The notes: generated by a model from the letters alone, not told the origin. Positions 35,271 to 44,363 are shown, counted from the stretch's first letter. The stretch is DNA of 64,000 bases from DASRHT01 sp035293765 (GCA_035293765.1 DATGMF010000003.1:7875-71874), one strand, 5' to 3'. Numbers and translations are program-made.

Positions 35271-36242
35271 ATGGCGATCAAGCCTACAACGCACACTGGC
35301 AGGCAACTGGACGTGTTGAAGATAGCACAGGACGTTATCGCGCCCCTGCGTAAGGAGCCGTCGTTGCCGGTTGAGGCCGCGATGGGCTTCTTCACCGATA
35401 CCAGCCTGTGCATCGGCTGCAAAGCCTGCGAGGTGGCCTGTAAACAGTGGAATCAACTGCCGGCCACCGAACCGGTATGGCGCGGCTCAAGCTACGACAA
35501 TACCGGTCAGTTGGGCGCGACCACCTGGCGACATGTGCAATTTATCGAACAGATCGGGCGAGAGCGACCAACGACCACCGTCTCGCCTGATCTCCCGCTA
35601 TTCAACGGCCAGACAAGCGAGGCTAGAGGCAACGGCGCTATTCCCAGTACGCCGCCGGGGACCGCGCTCCCGTTTTTTAGCAGCGACCGCTGGCTGATGC
35701 AGAGCGATGTCTGCAAGCACTGCGCCAATGCGCCCTGCCTGGAAGCCTGCCCCACGGGCGCAATCATTCGCACGGAATTCGACACGGTCTACGTGCAGCA
35801 GGATATCTGTAACGGCTGCGGCTATTGCATTGTGGCCTGTCCATTCGGCGTCATTGCTCGCGATGAGCAGGGAGATCATACAGCCCATAAATGCACCCTC
35901 TGCTACGACCGCTTGAAAGACGATCTGGAGCCAGCCTGCGCCAAAGCCTGCCCGACCGATTCTATCGTCTTCGGCGAAGTTGAACAGCTTAAACAACAGG
36001 CGCGGGAGCGCTTAGGAACGTTGCAGCAGCGAGGAGTCAAAGAGGCCAGACTTTACGGAGTTGACGATAACATCCTTGATGGCAGCCTCAACTCGTTCTT
36101 TCTCTTGCTGGACGAGCCCGAAGTATACAACCTGCCCAGCAACCCTCAGCGGCCCTCAAACAATGTCGTTCCGGCATCCCTGTGGACGATTCTGGCGGCG
36201 GCCATTATGGGCCTGATGGGGATACTTTTTTTCAGAGAGTAG
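35271..36242 (+). CDS. fdhB: Formate dehydrogenase iron-sulfur subunit
   Basis: 323 residues from ATG 35271 (AAGGAG 7-12 bases upstream); longer frames upstream run through the repeat and fdhA. Four [4Fe-4S] clusters are predicted from the cysteine sets CIGCKACEVACKQW, CKHCANAPCLEACPTG, CNGCGYCIVACPFG and CTLCYDRLKDDLEPACAKACPTD. A single C-terminal hydrophobic helix (LWTILAAAIMGLMGILF) anchors it, as in FdnH. It passes electrons from FdhA to the membrane subunit. Confidence 0.95.
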   Translation: MAIKPTTHTGRQLDVLKIAQDVIAPLRKEPSLPVEAAMGFFTDTSLCIGCKACEVACKQWNQLPATEPVWRGSSYDNTGQLGATTWRHVQFIEQIGRERPTTTVSPDLPLFNGQTSEARGNGAIPSTPPGTALPFFSSDRWLMQSDVCKHCANAPCLEACPTGAIIRTEFDTVYVQQDICNGCGYCIVACPFGVIARDEQGDHTAHKCTLCYDRLKDDLEPACAKACPTDSIVFGEVEQLKQQARERLGTLQQRGVKEARLYGVDDNILDGSLNSFFLLLDEPEVYNLPSNPQRPSNNVVPASLWTILAAAIMGLMGILFFRE

Positions 36243-36336
36243 TTTCAATCCAGCAAGCGGGTCGAGCAGAACTATAACTGCTGCCGCATCTCTGAAGAGA
36301 GTATATTCATCGCGGTCTGAGGGGTCAATAGCAAAT
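36241..36336 (-). repeat. Promoter-hairpin repeat, copy D (antisense)
   Basis: Minus strand TTGACC (36323-36328), 17 bases, TATACT (36300-36305), then GCGG-C-AGCAG-N8-CTGCT-CGA-CCGC. It fills the fdhB to NrfD junction and overlaps the fdhB stop by two bases. It has diverged at the left end (GCTGGATTGAAAC instead of GAGGATACTGAAA). Confidence 0.75.
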
Positions 36337-36356
36337 TATAGTAGGGAGTATTTTTG

Positions 36357-37391
36357 ATGAAAGAGCTTATATCGGACGATACGATGGAGCAGCTAGCCGC
36401 GCTGACCACGGGCTACACTCCCGAGCCCGAAAAAGAGCTACAGGAGCCAACATATTATGATTATCCTGTGTTGAAGGCTCCTATCTGGCGCTGGGAGATC
36501 ATCTGGTATTTCTTCTTCGGCGGCCTGGCGGCTGGCTGTTACGTGATTGCCAGCATCGCCGCGCTTTTCGGCTCAAAAGAAGATCGGGCCGTAGTTCGCA
36601 CCGGCTATTATCTTTCGCTACTGGCTTTACTGCCCTGCCCGCCGCTTTTGATTAAAGACCTGGGACGTCCCGAGCGATTTTTGAATATGTTGCGCATCTT
36701 CAAGGTCAAGTCTCCCATGTCGATGGGCGTCTGGGGTCTGGTCAGCTTCTCATTGTTTAGCGGCGCGACGGCGGTCAACCAGGCCGCGCGCGATGGGCTA
36801 TTGGGCAAATGGTGGGGAGCAAAGTTGCTGGCGAGCATACCGCAGAGGCTACTGGCGATGCCAGGCGCTCTGTTCGGGGTATTTCTGGGCGGCTACACCG
36901 GCGTCCTGCTAGCTGCAACAAGCGTCCCGCTCTGGTCGCGTAGCAAACTGCTGGGAGCCATCTTTGTCTCGTCGGCCATCTCTACCAGTTCCGCGCTGAT
37001 CTCGCTGGTGCTGCGCATCGCTGGCGCGCCTGCCAGAACGCTGCATAAGCTGGAAAATCTGGAATGGATGGCGATGCTGGTCGAGATCGCGGGTCTGCTC
37101 GCGTTTTTACGCGGCTCCGGGCGAGCTGCGCGTCCGCTAGTGGGCACGGGTCCGACGGAACAGGGCAAAACCTTCTGGCGCTTCATGTTTGGCGGCGGTC
37201 TGGCCTTACCTTTGCTACTCCAGACGCTCACACTGCTGGGGCGACGTCCCGAGAAACGCCACACGGGCCGGGGATTACTGATCTCGCTGCTGGTATTGGT
37301 CGGCGGCTACTTCTTGCGCCGCACCATCATCGAAGCCGGGCGCACTTCCAGCCAGGAAGCCCATACAACGTTGTGGAACGCAAAACGCTAA
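36357..37391 (+). CDS. NrfD/PsrC-type membrane subunit of the formate dehydrogenase
   Basis: 344 residues from ATG 36357 (AGGGAG 9-14 bases upstream; a TTG one codon earlier is also open). About eight membrane helices are visible: the first at WEIIWYFFFGGLAAGCYVIASIAALF, typical of NrfD/PsrC, with the conserved KDLGRPERFLNMLRIFKVKSPMSMGVW. Such subunits bind menaquinone without heme. It takes the place of the cytochrome b subunit FdnI of E. coli. The module would oxidise formate and reduce menaquinone. Confidence 0.9.
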   Translation: MKELISDDTMEQLAALTTGYTPEPEKELQEPTYYDYPVLKAPIWRWEIIWYFFFGGLAAGCYVIASIAALFGSKEDRAVVRTGYYLSLLALLPCPPLLIKDLGRPERFLNMLRIFKVKSPMSMGVWGLVSFSLFSGATAVNQAARDGLLGKWWGAKLLASIPQRLLAMPGALFGVFLGGYTGVLLAATSVPLWSRSKLLGAIFVSSAISTSSALISLVLRIAGAPARTLHKLENLEWMAMLVEIAGLLAFLRGSGRAARPLVGTGPTEQGKTFWRFMFGGGLALPLLLQTLTLLGRRPEKRHTGRGLLISLLVLVGGYFLRRTIIEAGRTSSQEAHTTLWNAKR

Positions 37392-37452
37392 TAGAGGAAC
37401 GAAGGCAAGAGATAAGAACGAGAACGGTCAGGCACGCCTCAGGTTACTGACT

Positions 37453-37490
37453 GCGCCAGAGAGGGGATGCTAACGTTCGCTCTCTGGCGC
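37453..37490. terminator. Hairpin between converging genes
   Basis: GCGCCAGAGAG (37453-37463) / CTCTCTGGCGC (37480-37490), an 11-bp stem with a 16-base loop and no T run, placed between the fdh operon end and the HD gene. Confidence 0.5.
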
Positions 37491-37501
37491 TCCCCGCTGC
37501 T

Positions 37502-38251
37502 TTACCTCTGTCGCATCGCCCACCGCTGCATCGCTTCCCAGCGCCTGAACGCGATACGCACAAACTCCAGGCAGCGCTCCTCGATTTGAGCGAGCGAGGT
37601 ATCAGGCGAGAAGGTAAACGACCAACCGCCCCTATCTTCCACCAGAGACATCTGCCGGACCAGATTCTCGCGTGCAACCGTCCAGACACCACCGAAGCTT
37701 AGATCGTGCTGAACGACTGCCACAACCACCTCATCTGCTCTCGCATCTTTCGTTGCGCGGCAGATCACTTCCGCTTTCTCGCGCAGAACCCCTGCCGCTT
37801 GCAGCGTGCGAGCGGGCCTCTCCATTGCCTCTTTAGAGATTGTATGCATCATAAAATCCCTTTCAGCTACTGCTGCAACACCTGCGGCGCCAGTATAATA
37901 TAAGCGCAGAATGTCCTGTTGAATCGCGTCAATGGCCTCTCGCACGGCTGACGTTTTAAAAAACGGCAAAATATCGCCGACGCCCGCTTCATGGGCATCA
38001 TGGATCAGGGCCAGCGTGACCAGGCGATCACGTTTCTCCTGGGGGTAAGAGTGAAAAGAAGACCAGTAGAGTACCAGGAAAGCGACCGCAAGGGTATGCT
38101 GACCAACGTTCCAGCTACCAAATCCCGACACGCTATAAACCCGAGGAATGTTACAGATATTCATCAAGAAGTCGAGGTCGGGATGCTTAGAAACCTGCCC
38201 TAGCAGCCCTTGAGGAGTAAAAATCCGCTCGTAGTCAATTGACTCGTCCAT
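37502..38251 (-). CDS. HD-domain phosphohydrolase (YfbR-like)
   Basis: 249 residues from ATG 38251 (GGAGAGG 9-15 bases upstream). The metal site is spread over GQHTLAVAFL (His), LALIHDAHEAGVGDI (His-Asp) and a later Asp in the DARADEVVVAVVQ area. HD proteins of this type hydrolyse nucleotides or other phosphate compounds; no partner domain helps here. The final 60 residues are basic and variable. Transcribed against the fdh operon. Confidence 0.75.
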   Translation of the reverse strand: MDESIDYERIFTPQGLLGQVSKHPDLDFLMNICNIPRVYSVSGFGSWNVGQHTLAVAFLVLYWSSFHSYPQEKRDRLVTLALIHDAHEAGVGDILPFFKTSAVREAIDAIQQDILRLYYTGAAGVAAVAERDFMMHTISKEAMERPARTLQAAGVLREKAEVICRATKDARADEVVVAVVQHDLSFGGVWTVARENLVRQMSLVEDRGGWSFTFSPDTSLAQIEERCLEFVRIAFRRWEAMQRWAMRQR

Positions 38252-38283
38252 CAAGTTTCTGCCTCTCCAGCGGCAACGGCAAC

Positions 38284-38310
38284 AAAGGAGAAGTTTTCAG
38301 CTTCTCCTTT
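38284..38310. other. Perfect hairpin in the HD gene leader
   Basis: AAAGGAGAAG (38284-38293) / CTTCTCCTTT (38301-38310). On the minus strand the left arm resembles a ribosome site and lies about 30-60 bases before the HD start, so it might sequester a competing site or stop upstream RNA. Confidence 0.35.
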
Positions 38311-38462
38311 GGCTCGGAAAAAAGTCACTCACTCGCTTTTCTCCACGGCAAGCGACCTTCTTCATTATAGCATGTAAAATTCTCAATGGGCCGAGCCATG
38401 TGCAGGGCACTTAGCCAGAATCAGATGAATGGCGAGCCGCTTGAGTCCATGACTAGCAGAGT

Positions 38463-38500
38463 ATGACAAGGTTTTACAAAAACATATACTACAATTGTAG
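38463..38500 (+). promoter_or_regulatory. Promoter with palindrome upstream of the CDC48-like gene
   Basis: ATGACA (38463-38468), 16 bases, TATACT (38485-38490). A perfect palindrome CTACAA-TTGTAG (38489-38500) overlaps the -10 edge and the start site, where a bound protein would block initiation. The leader is about 120 bases. Confidence 0.55.
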
Positions 38501-38617
38501 AACTTGTCAGACAGGCGCGCTTCAACTTTTCCGCTACTACTTCGTACATGTTTGCGTACAGCGTGAGAAACCACAGCAGTCAACTTTATCCCAAGAGAGC
38601 AAAAGAGAGAAGAAAAT

Positions 38618-41251
38618 ATGGCAAGTGATATCGGCAATGTTGGCGGCACCGATCCACGAACGAGAACGACCGCGAAGCTTTCGCCGCAGAGCAATACATC
38701 AACGACCAATACCAACGAAAACACTCCCACAGGCCCCCAGGCAAGCCAGGATAAGACAGAACAACAGAGCCAGCAGGCACCCGACAGAGTTGATAGCTTG
38801 CAACTGACGGTCATTGAGGGCTTCCAGGTTGGACGAGGGGCCGCGCGCATCGATCCCGGCGATATGGCCCTGCTAGGCTGTCAGGCGGGTGACATTGTAT
38901 TAATCACGGGCGCCCGTACAACGGCGGCAAAGGTGGTGCCCAGCGCGATTGTTGACCGTGGTCAAAAAACCATCCAGATGGATAGCCAGGTACGCCAGAA
39001 CAGCGCCTCCGGCCTGGGGGAACGCATCACCATTCGCAAGGCGAAGGTGCAAAATGCTGAGAAAATTTCGTTGTTGCCCCTGAGCGGTGGCGCTCCCATC
39101 CAGGAGAGCGATCTCCAGTACATCGCCCGTTACATGGTCGGGCTGCCCGTGGCGATTGGCGATCTCTTGCGTATCGGCACGCCCGGTACGACGCCGCGCG
39201 AGTTTCTGATCATCGGCACAACGCCCGCTACGCCGAGCTATACCATTCGCAGGCAGACAACGGGCCAGCTTCCTATCGAGGAGCCACTGATCCCGGAGAC
39301 CGATACCGAGGCCGTGCTGGTTCACGCTAAAACCGTTGTGCGAGCGCAGGTACGAGGCGCAACCAACAACACCCCGGGGCGCGTAAGCTACGAGGATATT
39401 GGCGGATTAGGCAAGGAACTTCAGCGCATCCGCGAAATGATCGAGTTGCCGCTGAAATATCCCGCCGTATTTGATCGTCTGGGTGTCGAACCCCCCAAAG
39501 GCGTCCTGCTCTACGGCCCGCCGGGAACCGGCAAGACGCTGATCGCGCGCGTGGTGGCGGCAGAGAGCAACTCGGCTTTTTTCGTGATCAACGGCCCCGA
39601 AATTATCAATAAGTTCTACGGGGAGAGCGAATCGCGCCTGCGAGCCGTTTTCCAGGACGCGCAGAGGCGCGCGCCCAGCATCATCTTTATTGACGAACTG
39701 GATGCCCTCGCGCCCAAACGTGCGGAAACCGGCGGCGAGGTCGAGCGGCGCATCGTCGGTCAGTTACTGGCATTGATGGATGGTCTGGCCTCGCGTGGTC
39801 AGGTGGTGCTGATCGGCGCAACCAACCAGCCCAACGCACTCGACCCGGCTATACGCCGCCCTGGGCGCTTTGATCGCGAGATATCATTGCGCGTACCTGA
39901 TGTGCGTGGACGTCAGGAGATATTGCACATTCATAGCCGGGACGCTGCTCTGGCTAACGACGTTGACCTGGCGCGGCTGGCCCAGTTGACCCCCGGCTTC
40001 GTCGGAGCCGACCTGGAGGCACTCTGCCGCGAGGCTGCCATGATCGCATTACGGCGAGTTCTGCCGCACATCGACTATCAGCGCGGCTACATCCCCTACG
40101 AAACGCTGGTCAACCTCAACATCACAATGGCGGATTTCCAGGCGGCATTGCGAGAAATCGAGCCTTCAACCACGCGAGAAGTCTACGTCGAGGTGAGCGA
40201 GACTTCCTGGGATGATATCGGCGGCCTGCAAGATGTTAAAAATGCGCTGACAGAAGGGGTTGAATGGCCCCTCCGCTTCCCAGAGATTTACGCCAACGCG
40301 AAGGTCGAACCGCCGCGCGGCGTACTCTTCTCGGGACCGCCCGGATCTGGTAAAACCCTGATCGCCCGCGCCCTGGCGAATCAGTGCGAGGCCAGCTTCA
40401 TCTCCATCAAAGGGCCAGAGCTGCTTTCCAAATGGGTTGGTGAGTCGGAGAAAGGGATACGCGAGATTTTTCGTCGCGCAAAGCAGGCTGCTCCCTGCCT
40501 CGTCTTCTTCGACGAGATCGATTCGCTGGCCCCACGGCGGGGCGGCAGCAACGATGGCAATGTGGGCGATAGAGTGATAGCGCAGCTCCTGACCGAGATG
40601 GATGGCATCGAAGGGCGCGAAGGGGTAATCGTACTGGCCGCCACCAATCGACCGGAACTGATCGATACGGCCTTGCTCCGTCCAGGACGCTTTGACCTGA
40701 TCGTTGAATTGCAATATCCTGACGAGCGGGGGCGCGAGGACATTTTCGCGATCCACCTGCAAGGCAGACCGGTTGCGCCGAATGTGACGGTAGAAGAATT
40801 AGCCAGATTGACTCCGGGCCGTAGCGGAGCCGATATCGAGGCCATCTGCCGCCGTGCCGCTCTACTGGCATTACGCGACTGGATCACCCCCAAGCTCAGT
40901 CTGGGCCAGGTTCAGGTGACAGAGCAGACCTCTTTAGAGGGCCAGGAAGGCGCAGTAGCAACGTCTGATGCAGACAACCAACCTGCCACAGCAACCACGA
41001 TGGAGAGCGCAGACCACACCGGCCCCCAGGTACCAGCGGGACGCTTCCAGATTCGTGCAGAGCACTTCGCTCGTGCCATCGATGAACAGCGAGACCGATA
41101 CGCCGTTCAGGAGATGGCAGAGGAGCGGCGCGCGCGTGAAGAACGGGGACGGCAGCGACTACTGGAAATGGCCGCAGGCCGCGATAAAGAAAGCAAGCCA
41201 CCACTGCGGGGCTTCCGTCTCTGGCTGGCACGGCTGTTTGGTTTAGTCTAA
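38618..41251 (+). CDS. CDC48/VCP-like AAA ATPase
   Basis: 877 residues. An extended low-complexity N-terminus (1-58, rich in Thr, Asn, Gln) precedes the CDC48 N-domain (about 60-245), then two AAA modules. D1: GPPGTGKT (300-307), IIFIDELDALAP, ATNQPNALDPAIRRPGRFDREI. D2: GPPGSGKT (about 573-580), CLVFFDEIDSLAP, ATNRPELIDTALLRPGRFDLIV. The C-terminus has an acidic/Gln stretch and a basic amphipathic end. It is an unfolding machine of the kind common in archaea and eukaryotes and found in some Chloroflexota. No proteasome gene is in the window. Confidence 0.95.
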   Translation: MASDIGNVGGTDPRTRTTAKLSPQSNTSTTNTNENTPTGPQASQDKTEQQSQQAPDRVDSLQLTVIEGFQVGRGAARIDPGDMALLGCQAGDIVLITGARTTAAKVVPSAIVDRGQKTIQMDSQVRQNSASGLGERITIRKAKVQNAEKISLLPLSGGAPIQESDLQYIARYMVGLPVAIGDLLRIGTPGTTPREFLIIGTTPATPSYTIRRQTTGQLPIEEPLIPETDTEAVLVHAKTVVRAQVRGATNNTPGRVSYEDIGGLGKELQRIREMIELPLKYPAVFDRLGVEPPKGVLLYGPPGTGKTLIARVVAAESNSAFFVINGPEIINKFYGESESRLRAVFQDAQRRAPSIIFIDELDALAPKRAETGGEVERRIVGQLLALMDGLASRGQVVLIGATNQPNALDPAIRRPGRFDREISLRVPDVRGRQEILHIHSRDAALANDVDLARLAQLTPGFVGADLEALCREAAMIALRRVLPHIDYQRGYIPYETLVNLNITMADFQAALREIEPSTTREVYVEVSETSWDDIGGLQDVKNALTEGVEWPLRFPEIYANAKVEPPRGVLFSGPPGSGKTLIARALANQCEASFISIKGPELLSKWVGESEKGIREIFRRAKQAAPCLVFFDEIDSLAPRRGGSNDGNVGDRVIAQLLTEMDGIEGREGVIVLAATNRPELIDTALLRPGRFDLIVELQYPDERGREDIFAIHLQGRPVAPNVTVEELARLTPGRSGADIEAICRRAALLALRDWITPKLSLGQVQVTEQTSLEGQEGAVATSDADNQPATATTMESADHTGPQVPAGRFQIRAEHFARAIDEQRDRYAVQEMAEERRAREERGRQRLLEMAAGRDKESKPPLRGFRLWLARLFGLV

Positions 41252-41253
41252 AG

Positions 41254-41291
41254 CAAAAGTAGCGGGACGTTCGTCAACGTCCCACTTTTAT
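41254..41291 (+). terminator. Terminator after the CDC48-like gene
   Basis: GGGACGTT (41264-41271) / AACGTCCC (41276-41283), loop CGTC, flanked by AAAAGT and ACTTTTATT. Confidence 0.85.
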
Positions 41292-41411
41292 TATAAACGG
41301 AAAGTACGTCATTTGGGAAATGCTTTCTTATGCTAAAACTCATACTTGCACATATAAGACATACAGTAATGCACGTTTGCAGAGCTTTTGCTCTTTGCCA
41401 GTACCATGCAC

Positions 41412-41440
41412 TTACAAAATATAGGCAACTATGATATAAT
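41412..41440 (+). promoter_or_regulatory. Promoter of the 41481 operon
   Basis: TTACAA (41412-41417), 17 bases, TATAAT (41435-41440) with TGA before it (extended -10). One of the best promoters in the window. Confidence 0.8.
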
Positions 41441-41480
41441 AAATAACGGAGAGAGTCCTAAGCAGCGAAGGGAGGCTACA

Positions 41481-41858
41481 ATGTCAGATGTCTATGACAA
41501 CTCCTCTTCCGTCTCCCGTAAGCAAGTGACAGAGTTGTACTTGAAAGCCATACGGTTGATCGACGAGCGAGTGGCCCCATATCTGGGAAAAGCGACCACC
41601 CGTGCTCTGGTACAGGGGGCTGCCAGACGAGTGACTAACGAGTACCCATTCCTTCATTGTCTGATTAAGCAACCCTATACCGATTTAGAGCCATCAATCA
41701 TTCAGGAGCATCTTTCCGGCATCACAGCAGCGGAACTGACCACCGGGCTTAACGCGCTTTTGGACGAGTGTTTCGCCGGATTGCGAGAACTTACCGGGGA
41801 TTTGATCGTGCCTCCTTTACACCAGGAGGTCGCCGACCAGTTGAGGCAGCTACAATAA
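41481..41858 (+). CDS. Conserved-looking hypothetical protein upstream of a histidine kinase
   Basis: 125 residues from ATG 41481, chosen because GGGAGG precedes it. All-helical and soluble: the segments TELYLKAIRLIDERVAPYLG, ATTRALVQGAARRVTNEYPF and AAELTTGLNALLDECFAGLR suggest a helical bundle. I do not recognise the family. The kinase gene starts 13 bp after its stop with AAAGGAG, so the two are cotranscribed and may act together, possibly as a regulator of kinase output. Confidence 0.65.
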   Translation: MSDVYDNSSSVSRKQVTELYLKAIRLIDERVAPYLGKATTRALVQGAARRVTNEYPFLHCLIKQPYTDLEPSIIQEHLSGITAAELTTGLNALLDECFAGLRELTGDLIVPPLHQEVADQLRQLQ

Positions 41859-41871
41859 CTAAAGGAGCATC

Positions 41872-43659
41872 ATGGAGAGTAGCGTACAGTCAGAGTCACA
41901 AATCCGAGATGGCACGCACCGCTCTCCGAGGGTATACAGCGGAGACCACCTTCCTGCGATACGCCGCGAACTGGAGTATATCAACAGGATTGGCAAGCGG
42001 TTTGTAGCCGCGATTGATCGCTTCCAGGTTCACCGCGCTCTCTTAGCGGCTCTACAAGAGCTTTATAGCTTCTCCGCCTGTTGTATTCTTCTCAAAAGTG
42101 ATCCATACGAACTGTTCATTATTCCTTGTTACCCCCTTGATGCCGCTTTTTTAGAGAGCATGATCCTGCGCATCGCCAGCGCCGCCAGCGCGATTGATTT
42201 TCCAGCTATTGATGTCTCTCAGCTTACCCGAACAGCCTACTTTGACGCTCCAGACGAACTGGCTCAGACGCGAACTCCGGGCAGTAGCATCAGCACCCAG
42301 ATCGGGGCGTGCTTAAACATTCCTTTGACGGTTGAGAATCGCATCATCGGTATGTTGAGCCTGTTCGATGAGGAGCCGGGCATGTTTGACGCGGAACTGC
42401 TGCAAACAAGCACAATGATCGCCGACTATGCGGCGGTCGCCCTGGAAAACGTGCGCCTGAGGGAGCGCGAGAATGCGCTGTGGCGGGACGCTGAGCTTGA
42501 ACGCCAGCGGCTGGAGCTGATTATCCGCAGCATGGCTGAGGGGCTATTGATCACCGATGCACGCGGCGCCATTAAGTCACTCAACAACTCGGCGCAGCAA
42601 TTGCTGGCGCAGGCGCAGATTGATTTTACGCCCGATATCCCATTACACCAGTTAGCCGAGATGAGCAGCGTCCCCTGGCTTCCCCGGTTGACGGAGATCA
42701 TCGATATGGCGTTGCGGGGCAAAACCGTCACCAATCAGGAGTTGGTGGCAGGCTTGAGCAGCGAGGCAGGTGAGACGGTGGCGCTTACGCTCAGTATCAG
42801 CGCGGCCCCCCTTCACGATGCCAGCGGCACATCGCGCCCAATCGGCGTGGTGGCAGTGCTGAACGACGTGACCTCGAACAAACAGGTCGAGCGTATGAAA
42901 GACGAGTTTGTTTCCGTGGTTTCGCACGAATTGCGCACTCCGCTAACGGCGATCAAAGGCTACACCCAACACCTGGTACGCCGCATCGAACGGCGTATAC
43001 GCAAGCTCCACACCACACAGACGCCGCCCGCATCGAACGGAGAGCTTCCTGAAAGCTACGACCTGCGCAGCCTGAACATCGTACAAAGCCAGACGGAACA
43101 TCTGGAGCGCCTGGTCAACGATCTGCTCGATCTTTCGCAGGTCCAATGGGGCCAGCTAAAACTGAACTACACCACTTTTTATCTCGCCGACGTGTTGGCT
43201 GAGCATGTACGCTCGGCACAGGCCAGCGCCGAACAACACAGGATTCGTCTCGATATTCAGGTAGCGAGCTCAAAGATTACCGCCGATAGCGTGCGTATAG
43301 GCCAGGTCATCGGCAATATCCTGGATAATGCGGTCAAGTACTCTCCCCACGGTGGTCAGGTCATTGTACGTTTGACGGAGCAGGACGGGGATTACCTGGT
43401 AAGCGTTCTTGATGAAGGAGTAGGGGTCAGTCCAGAACATTATGCTCACATCTTCGAGCGTTTCTATCGGGTACATAATACAGCCAGCCACCAGTATACG
43501 GGGATCGGGCTGGGCCTTTATGTTGCCAAAGCCATCATCGACGGGCACGGGGGGCGCATCTGGTTCACCAGCAACCAGGGCATCGGCAGCACCTTCCACT
43601 TCACCCTCCCACATACTCCACAAGACAAAGCGCCAGAAGACGCATCAGGCAATGTTTAA
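41872..43659 (+). CDS. Soluble GAF-PAS sensor histidine kinase
   Basis: 595 residues and no membrane helix. A GAF domain (about 40-200) is followed by a helical linker, a PAS-like domain (about 217-335, IIRSMAEGLLITDARG), HisKA with VVSHELRTPLTAIKGY (His352) and an ATPase domain with NILDNAVKYSPHGG, the G1 box DEGVGV and G2 box TGIGLGLYVAK. An insertion of about 35 residues (RIERRIRKLHTTQTPPASNG) sits within the DHp helix pair. No response regulator is adjacent. Confidence 0.93.
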   Translation: MESSVQSESQIRDGTHRSPRVYSGDHLPAIRRELEYINRIGKRFVAAIDRFQVHRALLAALQELYSFSACCILLKSDPYELFIIPCYPLDAAFLESMILRIASAASAIDFPAIDVSQLTRTAYFDAPDELAQTRTPGSSISTQIGACLNIPLTVENRIIGMLSLFDEEPGMFDAELLQTSTMIADYAAVALENVRLRERENALWRDAELERQRLELIIRSMAEGLLITDARGAIKSLNNSAQQLLAQAQIDFTPDIPLHQLAEMSSVPWLPRLTEIIDMALRGKTVTNQELVAGLSSEAGETVALTLSISAAPLHDASGTSRPIGVVAVLNDVTSNKQVERMKDEFVSVVSHELRTPLTAIKGYTQHLVRRIERRIRKLHTTQTPPASNGELPESYDLRSLNIVQSQTEHLERLVNDLLDLSQVQWGQLKLNYTTFYLADVLAEHVRSAQASAEQHRIRLDIQVASSKITADSVRIGQVIGNILDNAVKYSPHGGQVIVRLTEQDGDYLVSVLDEGVGVSPEHYAHIFERFYRVHNTASHQYTGIGLGLYVAKAIIDGHGGRIWFTSNQGIGSTFHFTLPHTPQDKAPEDASGNV

Positions 43660-43684
43660 GAGTCATACATAGCGATCCAGGTAA

Positions 43685-44209
43685 TCAGGTCCGTAACGTG
43701 TGCAGCAGATCGCTGGGGCTGAAGCCGAAATGGTCAAGGAGATAGGAATAGCCAAAGGGCGTAAAGTGAATTCTCGCCCAGGTTGCGCGCAAATTCTGGA
43801 TAGTACGTAAGATGCGCACCTCACCCCAGAGGGGATGACGTAAATCGCTCAAGGCATTGACCAGGTCGCCTGTACTTGTCAGGAGCACGCCGCAAGAGAC
43901 TACCAGGATCTGAACAAAGAGATTATGCGAAAGAGTTACAGGACTGAGGGACGTGAATAAGCCAATGTAGAGGACCATCCCTGATACGATGGCGGGACAG
44001 AGGAGATCAAGCCAGATATACAGGACCGAGGGTTCATGCAAAAACAGGATCGTCACTCCCAGCGGGCCAATTGCCCAGCCCACCAGGGGACCATGTCGGA
44101 AGAGGGTAACCAGCAAATGCGCGCACCTGAAGAGAGCCAACCAGAGCACTACAAAAACTACTAACCCCAGATAGCTGTTCACATGGAAGCTGGTAAGCGT
44201 ATGTGGCAT
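43685..44209 (-). CDS. Integral membrane protein, 174 aa
   Basis: Start at 44209 because GAGGAG is 6-11 bases upstream; a longer open frame reaching 44398 runs through repeat copy B and is not counted. Four or five hydrophobic segments are visible (LVVFVVLWLALFRCAHLLVTLF, PLVGWAIGPLGVTILFL, LDLLCPAIVSGMVLYIGLF, LFVQILVVSCGVLLTSTGDLV). The C-terminal 45 residues are soluble and end SDLLHTLRT. Unrecognised family. Confidence 0.7.
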   Translation of the reverse strand: MPHTLTSFHVNSYLGLVVFVVLWLALFRCAHLLVTLFRHGPLVGWAIGPLGVTILFLHEPSVLYIWLDLLCPAIVSGMVLYIGLFTSLSPVTLSHNLFVQILVVSCGVLLTSTGDLVNALSDLRHPLWGEVRILRTIQNLRATWARIHFTPFGYSYLLDHFGFSPSDLLHTLRT

Positions 44210-44263
44210 GGACAATCTCCTCACACTCCTGCTTCTAATCAATGTATAGAAGCAATCCCTAAT

Positions 44264-44363
44264 ACATTCCCACTTGACATCTTCGGGTTTGATGCTATAC
44301 TTCTCCTCAAGGGAGGCGGCAGGAGCAGCGGCTAGCTCGACCCGCTTGAGGATACTGAAACTG
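44264..44363 (+). repeat. Promoter-hairpin repeat, copy B
   Basis: TTGACA (44274-44279), 16 bases, TATACT (44296-44301), then TCCTCAA/TTGAGGA outer, GCGG/CCGC middle and GAGC/GCTC inner helices with loop AGCGGCTA. It points towards the 3' end of the PCMT gene and would make RNA antisense to it. Confidence 0.85.
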
